Assembly: GCF_018070025.1 (NCBI RefSeq) | Contig: NZ_JAGPYQ010000001.1 | Coordinates: 3,410,001-3,474,000, forward strand | Length of the DNA stretch: 64,000 nt | DNA from: Streptomyces liliiviolaceus | GTDB taxonomy: Bacteria > Actinomycetota > Actinomycetes > Streptomycetales > Streptomycetaceae | Reading direction: 5' to 3' | Shown here: positions 33,248 through 42,773 of the stretch, piece after piece | Numbering within the stretch: position 1 is the stretch's first letter | Layout of the letters: the number at the start of each line of letters is the position of its first letter | Program-made: the position numbers and the translations under genes | The notes under the pieces: model-generated | Seen by the model: only the letters and a program-made list of their open reading frames with translations | Told to the model about the DNA's origin: nothing | The model's database searches: none

Positions 33248-34552
33248 TCACCCCCCACCGGCCCGCAGGGACTTCATCCGCACCGCATGCTCGTTCGTCC
33301 GCACGTCGTACGTCATCAGCTTCGGCAGGCACACCGCCAACGCCCCCACCGCGGCCACGCACAGCACACCCCCGGCCCACACGGACGCCCGCACGGAGAA
33401 CACCGCGGCCATCCCACCCGCCCGGACCTGCCCCAGCTGCGGCCCGGCCGAGTACGACAGCAGCTCGATCCCTGCGAGCCGCCCCCGCAGCTCGTCGGGG
33501 ATCGTCTGGTTCCACATCGCCGCCCGGAAGATCCCGCTGACCATGTCGAAGCAGCCGGCCAGCGTCAGGAACAGCAGCACCAGCCACACGTCGTGCACCG
33601 CCCCCGCGGCCACCATCGCGAGCCCCCAGCACGCCGCCGCGAACACCACCATCCGCCCGTGCCGATGGATCCGCGAGGCCCACCCGCTCGTCAGGCTCAC
33701 CAGCAGCGACCCCGCAGGCAGCGCCGCGTACATCAGCCCGAGCGACCACTCGGCGTCCAGCTCGTCCGCCAGGAAGGGCAGCACGGCGAGCGGGAAGGCG
33801 AAGAACATCGCGGCCAGGTCGATCGCGTACGTACCCAGCAGTTCCTTGCGGCTCCACGCGTACCGGGCGCCCTCCGCGATCGACCTCAGCGACGGCTTCG
33901 CCGCCTCGTGCGCGGCGGGCGACGCGGCGAGCCCCACGGCGAGGACGAGCGAGACGACGAACGTGCCGAGGTCCGCGGCATAGGCCCAGCCGAGCCCCGC
34001 GTAGGCCACGACGAGCCCCGCGACCGCGGGCCCGGCGACCCCGCCGACCGTCCAGCGCAGCGAGTTGAGCGCGGCGGCGGCCGGCAGGTGCTCGTGCCGG
34101 ACGATCCGCGGGGTGAGCGCGTCGAGCGCCGGCCGCTGCACCGCGACGAGCGCGGAGGACAGCGCGGCGACGACGTACAGCGGCCACACCAGCGGCTCCG
34201 GCAGCAGCGCGTTGACCAGCAGGACGGCAGACAGCACGCCCTGCCCCGCCTCCGTCCATATGATCAGCTGCCGCTTGTCCAGGGCGTCGGCGAGCGCCCC
34301 GCCGTACAGCCCGAACACGATCAGCGGTACGAGTTCCACGGCACCGATCGCGCCGACGGCGACCGCGGAACCGGTCAGCTCCTTCATCTGCACCGGCAGC
34401 GCGACGAACGTCAGGAAGCTGCCGAAGTTGGTGATGAGCCCGGCCACCCACAGCCGCCGGAAGTCGGCGGAGGTCCGCCACGGCGCGAGATCGGGCAACA
34501 GCGCCCGCCACCGCGAATCGGCCTTGGGCTCGGGCTTGCTCAGTTCCGTCAC
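33248..34552 (-). CDS. MFS transporter, EntS/MFS_3-like
   Basis: A 434-residue exporter with about 12 helices. The N-terminal stretch DFRRLWVAGLITNFGSFLTFVALPVQMKELTGSAVAVG and the loop 2-3 region LYGGALADALDKRQLIIWTE match the EntS-like/MFS_3 class, some members of which export siderophores. The C-terminus is cytosolic and basic. GTG start at 34552. Its closeness to the heme/iron region suggests but does not show a role in metal chelator export; no iron box was seen upstream. Confidence 0.85.
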   Translation of the reverse strand: MTELSKPEPKADSRWRALLPDLAPWRTSADFRRLWVAGLITNFGSFLTFVALPVQMKELTGSAVAVGAIGAVELVPLIVFGLYGGALADALDKRQLIIWTEAGQGVLSAVLLVNALLPEPLVWPLYVVAALSSALVAVQRPALDALTPRIVRHEHLPAAAALNSLRWTVGGVAGPAVAGLVVAYAGLGWAYAADLGTFVVSLVLAVGLAASPAAHEAAKPSLRSIAEGARYAWSRKELLGTYAIDLAAMFFAFPLAVLPFLADELDAEWSLGLMYAALPAGSLLVSLTSGWASRIHRHGRMVVFAAACWGLAMVAAGAVHDVWLVLLFLTLAGCFDMVSGIFRAAMWNQTIPDELRGRLAGIELLSYSAGPQLGQVRAGGMAAVFSVRASVWAGGVLCVAAVGALAVCLPKLMTYDVRTNEHAVRMKSLRAGGG

Positions 34553-34633
34553 GACGGGACATGCTGCGGTCGCGACCCCGCCGCGGACAAACGCTTTTTC
34601 GACCGGAGCGGCCCTGCCCGGGCGGCCCTCGGC

Positions 34634-35248
34634 TCACCACCGCGCGGGCGGCGGCGCCGTCAACCGGTCCGCCAGCCGCGCCAGCCGGTCGGTGAACCGC
34701 CGCCGGCTCCGGGGCGCGGGCAGCGAGTTCTCCCCGGTGGCCGCGCTGACCAGATGCTGAACGGTGTCCAGATCGAGCCCCGTGTCCGGGCCCTGTTCGC
34801 GCGGCACCGCCAGCGCCTCGTGCGCCATCGCGTGCAGTTCGCGGTCGCCCGAGTCCAGCGCGAGGACCGTCGCCCCGGCCCGCCGCGCGTCGTGCACCCG
34901 TTCCAGGAGCGGCGCCCCGGGCGCGCCCGGCGCCACGACGAGCAGCGTCTCGCCGCGCCGGGCCGCCTCGATCCGGCCGAGCCCCACCGCCAGATGGGCC
35001 GGGTCCCCGGGCCGCGCCCCGTGCCGTACCAGCGTCGGTGTCAGCTCCGGAGTGCCCGACCAGGCGGCCTCGTCCACCAGATGGGCGGCGAGGTGCCAGG
35101 GCTCGTACTCCGTCGTCCCCACCAGCAGCAGCCCGCCCCCGTACGGCAGCACGGACGACCGCAGCGCCCCCGCGAACCGCCGTGTGGCGCCCGGCCACTC
35201 GGTCCCGGCGAGCACTTCACGCAACAAGGCCACCCGTACGGCATCCAT
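34634..35248 (-). CDS. Conserved hypothetical protein
   Basis: A 204-residue soluble protein. The central region GGGLLLVGTTEYEPWHLAAHLVDEAAWSG and GETLLVVAPGAPGAPLLERVHDARRAGATVLALDSGDRELHAMAHEAL alternate strands and helices and read like a SIS/Rossmann-type alpha/beta fold, but no catalytic motif is clear. The tail PRSRRRFTDRLARLADRLTAPPPARW is basic. It lies 81 bp upstream of the MFS gene on the same strand. I do not recognise a named family. Confidence 0.75.
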   Translation of the reverse strand: MDAVRVALLREVLAGTEWPGATRRFAGALRSSVLPYGGGLLLVGTTEYEPWHLAAHLVDEAAWSGTPELTPTLVRHGARPGDPAHLAVGLGRIEAARRGETLLVVAPGAPGAPLLERVHDARRAGATVLALDSGDRELHAMAHEALAVPREQGPDTGLDLDTVQHLVSAATGENSLPAPRSRRRFTDRLARLADRLTAPPPARW

Positions 35249-35361
35249 GGGGCCGCATCCTGCCGCAGCCGACTGCCCGTCAGACGCCGTTCACGGCGAA
35301 TTCGCCCATCCTGGGCAGAGTGGCCCGTTCACCTTCACCCGGCCGGCAAGGAGAGGTATCC

Positions 35362-36501
35362 ATGACCAGCACCGAGCCAAGCCCAGAGCCGAGCCCCGGG
35401 CCGAGCAGTGAGGCCGACGCCGCCGCCGACAGCCAGGTGTCCGTGCCGTTCCGGGCCGGGCAGGAGGGCTACGCGAGCTTCCGTATCCCGGCCGTCGTCG
35501 CCACCGGCGAGGGAACCCTGCTCGCCTTCTGCGAGGGCAGGGTCGGCTCCCGGGACGACTTCGGCCACATCGACATCGTCCTGAAGCGGTCCACGGACGG
35601 CGGAGTGACCTGGGGGCCGCTCCAGGTGGCCGCCTCGAACGGCGAGGCGCTCGCCGGGAACCCCGCCCCCGTCGTCCTCGACACCGGCAGGATCCTGCTC
35701 GTCCACGTGTGCAACGCCGCCCTCGCCACCGAGGACGCCATCCGCCGGGGGAAGGTGGGCGCCGCCGACGGGCGCCGCGTCTGGGTCCGGCACAGCGACG
35801 ACGACGGCCGTACCTGGTCCGGCCCGCGCGAGATCACCGCGCAGGCGAAGAAGGCGCCCTGGCGCTGGTACGCCACCACTCCCGGCCACGCCCTGCAGCT
35901 CACCACCGGCCGGGTCGTCGTCCCCGCCAACCACTCCCTCCCGCCGACCGGCACGGACACCGGCACCGAGGGCAAATACAACGGCGGGCACTGTCTGCTC
36001 AGCGACGACCACGGGGCGACCTGGCGCATCGGATACGTCGACGACAACCCCGGCAACTACGTCAACGTCAACGAGACCACCGCCGCCGAACTCCCCGACG
36101 GCCGCGTCTACTTCAACACCCGCAACGACTCCACCGCCCCCGGCACCCGCGCCGACGCCTACTCGCGGGACGGCGGCCTGACCCTGGTCAAGCCCTTCCG
36201 CCCGCAGGCAGGACTCGTCGGCCCCGTCGTCGAGGGCAGCCTGCTCCAGCTTCGCGCACCCGACGTGCTCCTCTACTCGGGCCCCGCCGACCCCGGCTTC
36301 CGCGCCCTGATGACGGTCCGCGCCAGCACCGACGACGGCGTCACCTGGCGCACGGCACACACGGTCGACGGACTGCCCGCCGCCTACTCCGATCTCGTCC
36401 GCGTCGACGACGACACGGTCGGACTCCTCCACGAGACGGGCGACTTCGGCGCGTACGAGACGATCACCTTCCGGCGGATCCCCGTGACGGCCCTCACGTG
36501 A
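35362..36501 (+). CDS. Exo-alpha-sialidase (GH33-like), no signal peptide
   Basis: A 379-residue six-bladed beta-propeller. The FRIP motif (ASFRIPAVV) is near 38-46. Four Asp boxes are visible: STDGGVTW near 78, SDDDGRTW near 145, SDDHGATW near 213 and STDDGVTW near 325. Glu/Tyr residues for catalysis fit GSLLQLRAPD and the final AYSDLVRVDDDTVGLLHE. The N-terminus is Ser/Pro/Glu-rich but not hydrophobic, so it is likely cytosolic or non-classically released, unlike most bacterial sialidases. ATG 35362 follows AAGGAGAGG. Sialic acid as substrate is inferred from fold; the family also cleaves KDN-type sugars. Confidence 0.88.
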   Translation: MTSTEPSPEPSPGPSSEADAAADSQVSVPFRAGQEGYASFRIPAVVATGEGTLLAFCEGRVGSRDDFGHIDIVLKRSTDGGVTWGPLQVAASNGEALAGNPAPVVLDTGRILLVHVCNAALATEDAIRRGKVGAADGRRVWVRHSDDDGRTWSGPREITAQAKKAPWRWYATTPGHALQLTTGRVVVPANHSLPPTGTDTGTEGKYNGGHCLLSDDHGATWRIGYVDDNPGNYVNVNETTAAELPDGRVYFNTRNDSTAPGTRADAYSRDGGLTLVKPFRPQAGLVGPVVEGSLLQLRAPDVLLYSGPADPGFRALMTVRASTDDGVTWRTAHTVDGLPAAYSDLVRVDDDTVGLLHETGDFGAYETITFRRIPVTALT

Positions 36502-36538
36502 GCGGCGCCGACCGGAACCACGCACGTAAAGTCGGCCC

Positions 36539-37243
36539 ATGACCTCTACTGACAGTGCACAGAAGGCCCCCGCCAAGGACCCCTGGGACCTTCCCGACGT
36601 CTCCGGGCTCGTCGTCGGCGTACTCGGCGGCACCGGTCCGCAGGGCAAGGGTCTCGCCTACCGGCTGGCCCGCGCCGGGCAGAAGGTGATCATCGGTTCG
36701 CGGGCCGCGGAGCGCGCGCAGGCCGCCGCCGACGAGCTCGGACACGGCGTCGAGGGCGCCGACAACGCCGAGACCGCCCGCCGCAGCGACATCGTGATCG
36801 TCGCCGTGCCGTGGGACGGACACGGCAAGACCCTGGAGTCGCTGCGGGAGGAACTGGCCGGCAAGCTCGTCGTCGACTGCGTGAACCCGCTCGGCTTCGA
36901 CAAGAAGGGCGCGTACGCGCTGAAGCCCGAGGAGGGCAGCGCCGCCGAACAGGCCGCCGCGCTGCTGCCGGACTCCCGTGTCACCGCCGCCTTCCACCAC
37001 CTGTCGGCCGTGCTGCTCCAGGACCCGCAGATCGAGGAGATCGACACCGACGTGATGGTGCTCGGCGAGGAGCGCGCCGACGTCGAGATCGTCCAGGCGC
37101 TGGCCGGCCGCATCCCGGGTATGCGCGGCATCTTCTCCGGGCGGCTGCGCAACGCCCACCAGGTCGAGTCGCTGGTCGCGAACCTCATCTCGGTGAACCG
37201 CCGCTACAAGGCCCACGCGGGCCTGCGCCTCACCGACGTCTAG
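36539..37243 (+). CDS. npdG: F420H2:NADP oxidoreductase (NADPH-dependent F420 reductase)
   Basis: A 234-residue Rossmann enzyme that moves hydride between NADPH and coenzyme F420. The NADP motif GVLGGTGPQGKGLAYRLARAGQKVIIGSRAAERA near 26-60 includes SR after beta-2, which selects NADP. Further family blocks are DIVIVAVPWDGH, VVDCVNPLG and VTAAFHHLSA. It fits F420 use in streptomycete antibiotic and redox metabolism. It starts 37 bp after the sialidase stop but is probably independently transcribed; a small membrane-protein gene follows. Confidence 0.93.
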   Translation: MTSTDSAQKAPAKDPWDLPDVSGLVVGVLGGTGPQGKGLAYRLARAGQKVIIGSRAAERAQAAADELGHGVEGADNAETARRSDIVIVAVPWDGHGKTLESLREELAGKLVVDCVNPLGFDKKGAYALKPEEGSAAEQAAALLPDSRVTAAFHHLSAVLLQDPQIEEIDTDVMVLGEERADVEIVQALAGRIPGMRGIFSGRLRNAHQVESLVANLISVNRRYKAHAGLRLTDV

Positions 37244-37359
37244 GACCGCGTCAGGGGGCCCGGCGGACGTGGGGGACACTGGAGCCGAGCAGTGTCCCCC
37301 TCCGGAACCCGCGCGCCGCGGCGCCGGGCCCCCGGAGTTCCCCGACAGGAGCAGACCCC

Positions 37360-37554
37360 ATGTCCCGACTCGCCCTCTACGCCCTCGTCGTCTGCGTCCT
37401 CGCCACGGCGGCGGCCGTCGTCTCCTTCGTCCAGGGCAGCTGGCTGGGGATCGTGTGGGTGCTGCTCGCGGGCCTGTCGTCCAACATGACCTGGTACTAC
37501 GTGCGCCGGGACCGGATGCGCCGCAGGGCGTCGGCGCCCTCCGTCACCGGCTGA
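37360..37554 (+). CDS. Small two-helix membrane protein
   Basis: A 64-residue protein with two hydrophobic helices, about 3-22 and 28-46, and a basic cytosolic tail YYVRRDRMRRRASAP. ATG 37360 follows ACAGGAG. It resembles many small Streptomyces membrane proteins with no known role. It converges with the M50 protease gene, leaving two bases between stops. Confidence 0.75.
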   Translation: MSRLALYALVVCVLATAAAVVSFVQGSWLGIVWVLLAGLSSNMTWYYVRRDRMRRRASAPSVTG

Positions 37555-37556
37555 CG

Positions 37557-38357
37557 TCACCCGCCGATCGAGCAGTACTGGTCCGTCTCCGTCCAGAACC
37601 GGTAGAGGTTCTGCCCGCAGTACGTCCTGATCTCGTCGATGCCCAGCGTCCGCAGCAGCGCGTCGATCGCGTCGAAGAACTGGTTGTTCACCTCGGGGAT
37701 CCACAGGATCGCGAAGACGAAGAGCAGACCGAAGGGCGCGTACGGCTCCACCTGGCGGCGGATCTTGTACGACAGCCAGGGCTCGATGACGCCGTAGCCG
37801 TCCAGGCCCGGGATCGGCAGGAAGTTCAGCAGCGCGGCCGTGACCTGCAGCAGCGCCAGGAACGCGAGGGCGAACTGGAAGTCGGCCGGTACCCCGTCCA
37901 GCGCGTCCAGCCAGAACGGGGCGGTGCAGACCACCGCGAACAGCACGTTCGTCAGCGGGCCCGCCGCCGAGATCAGGCTGTGCTTCCAGCGGCCCCGGAT
38001 CCGGCTCCGCTCGATGAACACCGCGCCACCCGGCAGCCCGATGCCGCCCATGATGACGAACAGGACCGGCAGCACGATGCTGAGCAGCGCGTGCGTGTAC
38101 TTCAGCGGGTTCAGGGTCAGATAGCCCTTCGCGCCGATCGAGATGTCGCCGCTGTGCAGGGCCGTGCGCGCGTGCGCGTACTCGTGCAGACAGAGCGAGA
38201 CGATCCACGCCGCCGTCACGAACAGGAACACGGCGACGCCGGGCTGCTCGGCGAACCCGGTCCAGGTCGCCCAGCCGGTCACCGCCGCGACGGCCACGAT
38301 CCCGATGAACACGGGGCTGATCCGCCGGTCGCTGTGCCGGCCTGTGGCGGTGGTCAT
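37557..38357 (-). CDS. Site-2 protease family (M50) intramembrane metalloprotease
   Basis: A 266-residue membrane protease. The zinc motif HExxH is LHEYAHART near 73-81, and the second motif is NFLPIPGLDGYG near 184 (NxxPxxxLDG). About six helices. No PDZ or CBS domain, so it is the compact group. Substrates unknown. The ATG at 38357 is preceded by GGAGCCCCACCCC. It is divergent from the large AfsR-like regulator, with a 213-bp gap in which I see no clear operator. Confidence 0.92.
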   Translation of the reverse strand: MTTATGRHSDRRISPVFIGIVAVAAVTGWATWTGFAEQPGVAVFLFVTAAWIVSLCLHEYAHARTALHSGDISIGAKGYLTLNPLKYTHALLSIVLPVLFVIMGGIGLPGGAVFIERSRIRGRWKHSLISAAGPLTNVLFAVVCTAPFWLDALDGVPADFQFALAFLALLQVTAALLNFLPIPGLDGYGVIEPWLSYKIRRQVEPYAPFGLLFVFAILWIPEVNNQFFDAIDALLRTLGIDEIRTYCGQNLYRFWTETDQYCSIGG

Positions 38358-38570
38358 GGGGTGGGGCTCCCTGGAATGTTCGAACGGGCTGGGCGTGCCG
38401 GTTAGACCGTACCGGTGGTGTGGGGGGAACGTCCTCAGGAGGGTCGGAGGTTCCTGCGACCCTCCACCCGCGCCCCAGGGCCTGTCTGACAGGCCCTTGG
38501 CCCCTTCCCGGCCGTCCCCGGTTCACGCCGGTCCAAAATCCGGGGCGGGGCAGGGGCGCAGACAGGGACA

Positions 38571-41500
38571 ATGGTCTGCGTGCGCTATCGCATCCTCGGC
38601 ACCACCCAGGCACTCCGCCCCGACGGCACCCTCGTTCCGGTCGGCGGGGCGCGGCTGCGCGCCCTGCTGACGGTGCTCGCCCTGCGCCCCGGCCGGACCG
38701 TGTCCGTGACCGCGCTGGTCGACGAGGTCTGGGGCGCGGACCCCCCGGCCGACGCCCCGGGCGCGCTCCAGGCCCTGGTGGGCCGGTTGCGCAAGGCGCT
38801 GGGCGCCGACGCGATCGGCTCCGACGAGGGCGGCTACCGGCTGCGCGCGGCGGCCGACGACGTCGACCTGCACCGGTTCGAACGGCTCGCGGGCGAGGGT
38901 TCGCGCGCGCTGGCCGACGGCGACCCCGGCAAGGCGGCCGTCATCCTGGACGACGCCCTGGCCCTCTGGCAGGGCCCGGCCCTCGCCGATCTCCCGGACC
39001 GTACGGCGGAGTCGTCGCGCCGGGAGGCCCGCCGGCTCGACGCGCGGCGCGCCCGTCTCGGCGCCGCCCTGGCCCTCGGCCACGCCGAGCAGTCCCTGCC
39101 CGACCTCACCGCCCTCTGCGACACCCACCCGCTGGACGAACCGCTCCAGGCGCTGCGCCTGCGGGCCCTGCGCGACGCGGGCCGCGCGGCGGAGGCCCTG
39201 GCCGCCTACGAGTCCGTACGCCGCCTGCTGGCCGACCGCCTGGGCACGGACCCAGGTCCGGAACTGCGCGCCCTGCACACCGAGCTGCTGCGGGCCTCGT
39301 ACAGCGGCGGTCCCGAGGCCGCCCCGGGCGGAAGCGGCTCCGAGGCGGCGCAGGGGCGACGCGGTGGCGCCCCGCGCGAGCGGCCCGGGGCGCTCGGGAA
39401 TCTGCGGGCCCGGCTCACCTCATTCGTCGGGCGGGACGGCGATCTGGCCACCATCCGCGGGGACCTCGCCGGAGCGCGCCTCGTCACCCTGCTGGGGCCG
39501 GGCGGCGCCGGGAAGACCCGGCTGTCCCAGGAGGCGGCGGAGAGCGTCGCCCGGGACCTGCCCGACGGCGTGTGGCTGGCCGAACTCGCGCCCGTCGCCG
39601 ACCCGGACGCCGTCCCCGAGGCCGTCCTCACCGCGGTCGGCGCCCGGGAGACCGTGCTGCGCGGCGCCGGCGCCGAGGAGCTGCGGGCCGTCACCGACCG
39701 GCACGACGACCCGCTGGTCCGGCTCACCGAGCACTGCGCCAAACGCCGCATGCTGATCGTCCTCGACAACTGCGAACACGTCGTGGACGCCGCCGCCCGC
39801 CTCGTCGAGCAACTGCTCGAACGCTGCCCCGGACTGACCGTACTGGCCACGAGCCGCGAACCCCTCGGCGTACCGGGGGAGTTGCTGCGGCCCGTCGAGC
39901 CGCTGCCCGAGCCGTACGCGCTGAGGCTGCTCGCCGACCGGGGCGCCGCCGCCCGGCCCGGCTTCCGGATCGAGGACGACCCGGAGGCCGCCGCGGAGAT
40001 CTGCCGACGCCTGGACGGACTGCCGCTCGCCATCGAACTGGCCGCCGCCCGGCTGCGGATGCTCACCCTGCGCCAGATCGCCGACCGCCTCGACAACCGC
40101 TTCCGGCTGCTCACCTCCGGCAGCCGTACGGTCCTGCCGCGCCAGCAGACCCTGCGGGCCGTCGTCGACTGGTCCTGGGACCTGCTGGACGAGGACGAAC
40201 GCGACGTACTGCGGCGGCTGTCCGTCTTCGCCGGCGGCTGCGACCTCGCCGCCGCCGAGGCGGTCTGCGGACCCGCCGCGCTGGAGGCGCTCGGCTCGCT
40301 GGTCGACAAGTCCCTCGTGGTGGCCGCCCCTTCGGGCGAGCACGCGGGGGAGGGGGCGGACGAGAGCGCGGGCCCGGGCGACGGCGCCATGCGCTACCGG
40401 CTCCTGGAGACCGTCGCCGAGTACGCGGGACAGCGCCTCGACGCGTCCGGCGAGCGCACCGCGACCGAGCGCGCCCATCTCACCTACTACCGCGAACTCG
40501 CCCGCACCACCGACCCGTTGCTGCGCGGCCCCGGCCAGCGCGCGGCCATCGAACTGTTCCAGCTCGAAAGCGAGAACACCCGCGCCGCACTGCAACGCGC
40601 CGTCGCCGCGCAGGACGAACAGGAGGCGCTCTGCCTCGTCCTGTCCCTCGCCTGGTACTGGCAGATCCGCGACCTGCGCATGATCACCCGCAACTGGACG
40701 CGCGAGGTCATGGCGATGGGCCCCGACCCCTTCGCGCCACCCACCGAACGGGCCGTCCCGCTGTACGAGTCCTGCATCGCCGGGCCGCCGCCCATGAGCC
40801 AGGACGTCCTCGTGGAGGCCAGGCGCGGCATCCATCTCCTCCATCTCGCCTGTATGGACCTGGAGCTGGACACCTGGCAGACACCGGAGGCGGAGGCCAA
40901 GCTGCTCGCCGTCACCGAGGCCTACGAGCCCGGGCTCCCGCAGGTCTGCCGCAACCCCGGCTACCTCTGGTTCTTCGCCGTGCTGCTGACCGGCGACATG
41001 GACCGGCTGCGCCGGGTCATCGACGCGAGCGTGGAGACCTGCCGGCGGCTCGGCACCCGCTGGGAGCTGGCCGTCGCCCTGCAGATGCGGGCCAACATGC
41101 TCGCCAACCGCGCCGACTGGGCGGGGGACGCGACCCGGGACGCCGACGAGTCGCTGGAGCTCTTCGTGGGCCTCGAAGACGCCTGGGGCGCCGCCGAGGC
41201 GCTCTCCGCGCGGGGCGAGGCCCATGAACGCAAGGGCGACTACCGACTCGCCGCGACGGACTACGAGACGGCCATCACCCACGCCGAACGCCTGGGCGCC
41301 CGCGCCCAGATGGCCATCCTCAGCACCCGGCTGGGCAGCGTGCTCATCGACGCGGGCGAGACCGGGCGGGGCGAGCGGCTGCTGCGCGAGGTCCTGGAAC
41401 AGGGCGACGGCGCGCAGAACGAGGCCATGCCCGGGGCCCGGCTCTTCCTCGCGATGTGGCTCGGCCGCACCGGCCGCGTCGCCGAGGCGCGGGCGCAGAT

Positions 41501-41933
41501 GGAACGGCTGTGGGAGGACTTCGGCGCCGTCCGGTTCGTGGTCTTCGACGGGTTCGTCATGGGCGTGGAGGCCTGGCTGGACTCGCAGGAGGGCCTGTAC
41601 GACGAGGCGGTGGTGAAGGTGCGGGGAGCCCTGGAGCGGGCCAAGGACCCCCTGACCCAGATGATCGCGCCGCACATGTTCTCGGTGCATCTGGCGACCG
41701 CGTCCATCGCCCTCGCCGGGGCCGAGGGCGGCCGGCGCGCCGAGGACGCCGCCCGGTGCCTCGGCGCCGCCGATGAACTCCTGCCGCCCGGGCACTTCCG
41801 GGCCGTCGTGGAGCACGAGATCAGGGGACAGGCCGAGGCGGCGGCGCGCGAGATCCTCGACGACCGGGCGTACGACGCCGCGTACGCGCAGGGCGGCGGC
41901 CTCTCCTTCGAGGAGGCCGCCGCCCTGGTCTGA
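38571..41933 (+). CDS. AfsR/SARP-type BTAD regulator with NB-ARC ATPase and TPR-like tail
   Basis: A 1120-residue regulator. An OmpR-type winged helix occupies about 1-95 (VGGARLRALLTVLALRPGRTVSVTALVDEVWG...ALQALVGRLRKALG). A BTAD domain of helical repeats follows at about 100-245. The NB-ARC/STAND ATPase at about 280-560 has Walker A GPGGAGKTRL and Walker B MLIVLDNCEHVVD, then a DWSWDLLDEDERDVLRRLSVFAGGCDLAAAEAVC winged-helix region. Helical repeats fill the remainder to 1120. This is the architecture of AfsR-like activators of secondary metabolism. No biosynthetic cluster is near; it converges with a DrrAB-type exporter pair, nine bases apart. GTG 38580 is an alternative start. Confidence 0.92.
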   Translation: MVCVRYRILGTTQALRPDGTLVPVGGARLRALLTVLALRPGRTVSVTALVDEVWGADPPADAPGALQALVGRLRKALGADAIGSDEGGYRLRAAADDVDLHRFERLAGEGSRALADGDPGKAAVILDDALALWQGPALADLPDRTAESSRREARRLDARRARLGAALALGHAEQSLPDLTALCDTHPLDEPLQALRLRALRDAGRAAEALAAYESVRRLLADRLGTDPGPELRALHTELLRASYSGGPEAAPGGSGSEAAQGRRGGAPRERPGALGNLRARLTSFVGRDGDLATIRGDLAGARLVTLLGPGGAGKTRLSQEAAESVARDLPDGVWLAELAPVADPDAVPEAVLTAVGARETVLRGAGAEELRAVTDRHDDPLVRLTEHCAKRRMLIVLDNCEHVVDAAARLVEQLLERCPGLTVLATSREPLGVPGELLRPVEPLPEPYALRLLADRGAAARPGFRIEDDPEAAAEICRRLDGLPLAIELAAARLRMLTLRQIADRLDNRFRLLTSGSRTVLPRQQTLRAVVDWSWDLLDEDERDVLRRLSVFAGGCDLAAAEAVCGPAALEALGSLVDKSLVVAAPSGEHAGEGADESAGPGDGAMRYRLLETVAEYAGQRLDASGERTATERAHLTYYRELARTTDPLLRGPGQRAAIELFQLESENTRAALQRAVAAQDEQEALCLVLSLAWYWQIRDLRMITRNWTREVMAMGPDPFAPPTERAVPLYESCIAGPPPMSQDVLVEARRGIHLLHLACMDLELDTWQTPEAEAKLLAVTEAYEPGLPQVCRNPGYLWFFAVLLTGDMDRLRRVIDASVETCRRLGTRWELAVALQMRANMLANRADWAGDATRDADESLELFVGLEDAWGAAEALSARGEAHERKGDYRLAATDYETAITHAERLGARAQMAILSTRLGSVLIDAGETGRGERLLREVLEQGDGAQNEAMPGARLFLAMWLGRTGRVAEARAQMERLWEDFGAVRFVVFDGFVMGVEAWLDSQEGLYDEAVVKVRGALERAKDPLTQMIAPHMFSVHLATASIALAGAEGGRRAEDAARCLGAADELLPPGHFRAVVEHEIRGQAEAAAREILDDRAYDAAYAQGGGLSFEEAAALV

Positions 41934-41942
41934 CAGAGGTCG

Positions 41943-42773
41943 TCAGGTCTTGGTGCGGTACTTGTGGATGGCGACCGGGGCCATCACCACGGTGATGACG
42001 AGCGACCAGAGCAGCGTGATCATGACGTCGTGGGCGACCGGCTGGCCGCCGTTCATCAGACCCCGGGCCGCGTCCGCGAGGGACGACAGCGGGTTGTAGT
42101 CGGTGAACGTCTGGAGCCAGCCCGGCATGGTGGACGGCGGCGAGAAGATCGAAGAGCCGAACTGCAGGGGCATCAGCACGAGGAACCCCATTCCCTGGAT
42201 GGCCTGGGCGTTCTTCATCACCACGCCCATGGTCAGAAAGATCCACATGATGGAGGAGCCGAAGACCAGGGCCAGGCCGATGGCGGCGAACAGGCCGGGG
42301 ACGTTCGACACGGACAGGCCGAGCAGGAAGCCGACCCCGAGCAGGATCGCCGTGGCGAGCAGCAGCCGGCCGATCTCGACGGAGATCTTGGCGATCAGAA
42401 CCGAGGCACGGGAGATCGGCAGGGACCGGAAGCGGTCCATCACGCCCGTCTGGAAGTCCTGGTTGAAGCCGGTGCCCACGCCCATCGCGATGTTCATGCC
42501 CATCATCGCCATGAGGCCGGGGACGACGTAGTTGACGTACTCGTCCTGGTTGCCCTTGCCGGCGATCGCGCCGCCGAAGACGAACACGAAGAGCAGCGTG
42601 AAGACGATCGGCATCAGGATGACGTCGAACATCGACTCCGGGTCCTGGCGGATCCACAGCACGTTGCGGCGGACCAGGGCGCTGATGTGGCGCAGATGGG
42701 CGCGTATGCCGACGTGCGGATCGTCGTCGGTGCCGAGCGCCGCGGGCGCCTCGGTGACGGTGGCGGCGCTCAT
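41943..42773 (-). CDS. ABC-2 type exporter permease, DrrB-like
   Basis: A 276-residue permease with six helices. The ABC-2 family signature is in MDRFRSLPISRASVLIAKISVEIGRLL. The region FGSSIFSPPSTMPGWLQTFTDYNPLSSLADAARGLMNGG is typical of DrrB-type daunorubicin/drug exporters. ATG 42773 overlaps the stop of the ATPase gene (ATGA). It acts with that ATPase; the cargo is unknown. Confidence 0.92.
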   Translation of the reverse strand: MSAATVTEAPAALGTDDDPHVGIRAHLRHISALVRRNVLWIRQDPESMFDVILMPIVFTLLFVFVFGGAIAGKGNQDEYVNYVVPGLMAMMGMNIAMGVGTGFNQDFQTGVMDRFRSLPISRASVLIAKISVEIGRLLLATAILLGVGFLLGLSVSNVPGLFAAIGLALVFGSSIMWIFLTMGVVMKNAQAIQGMGFLVLMPLQFGSSIFSPPSTMPGWLQTFTDYNPLSSLADAARGLMNGGQPVAHDVMITLLWSLVITVVMAPVAIHKYRTKT

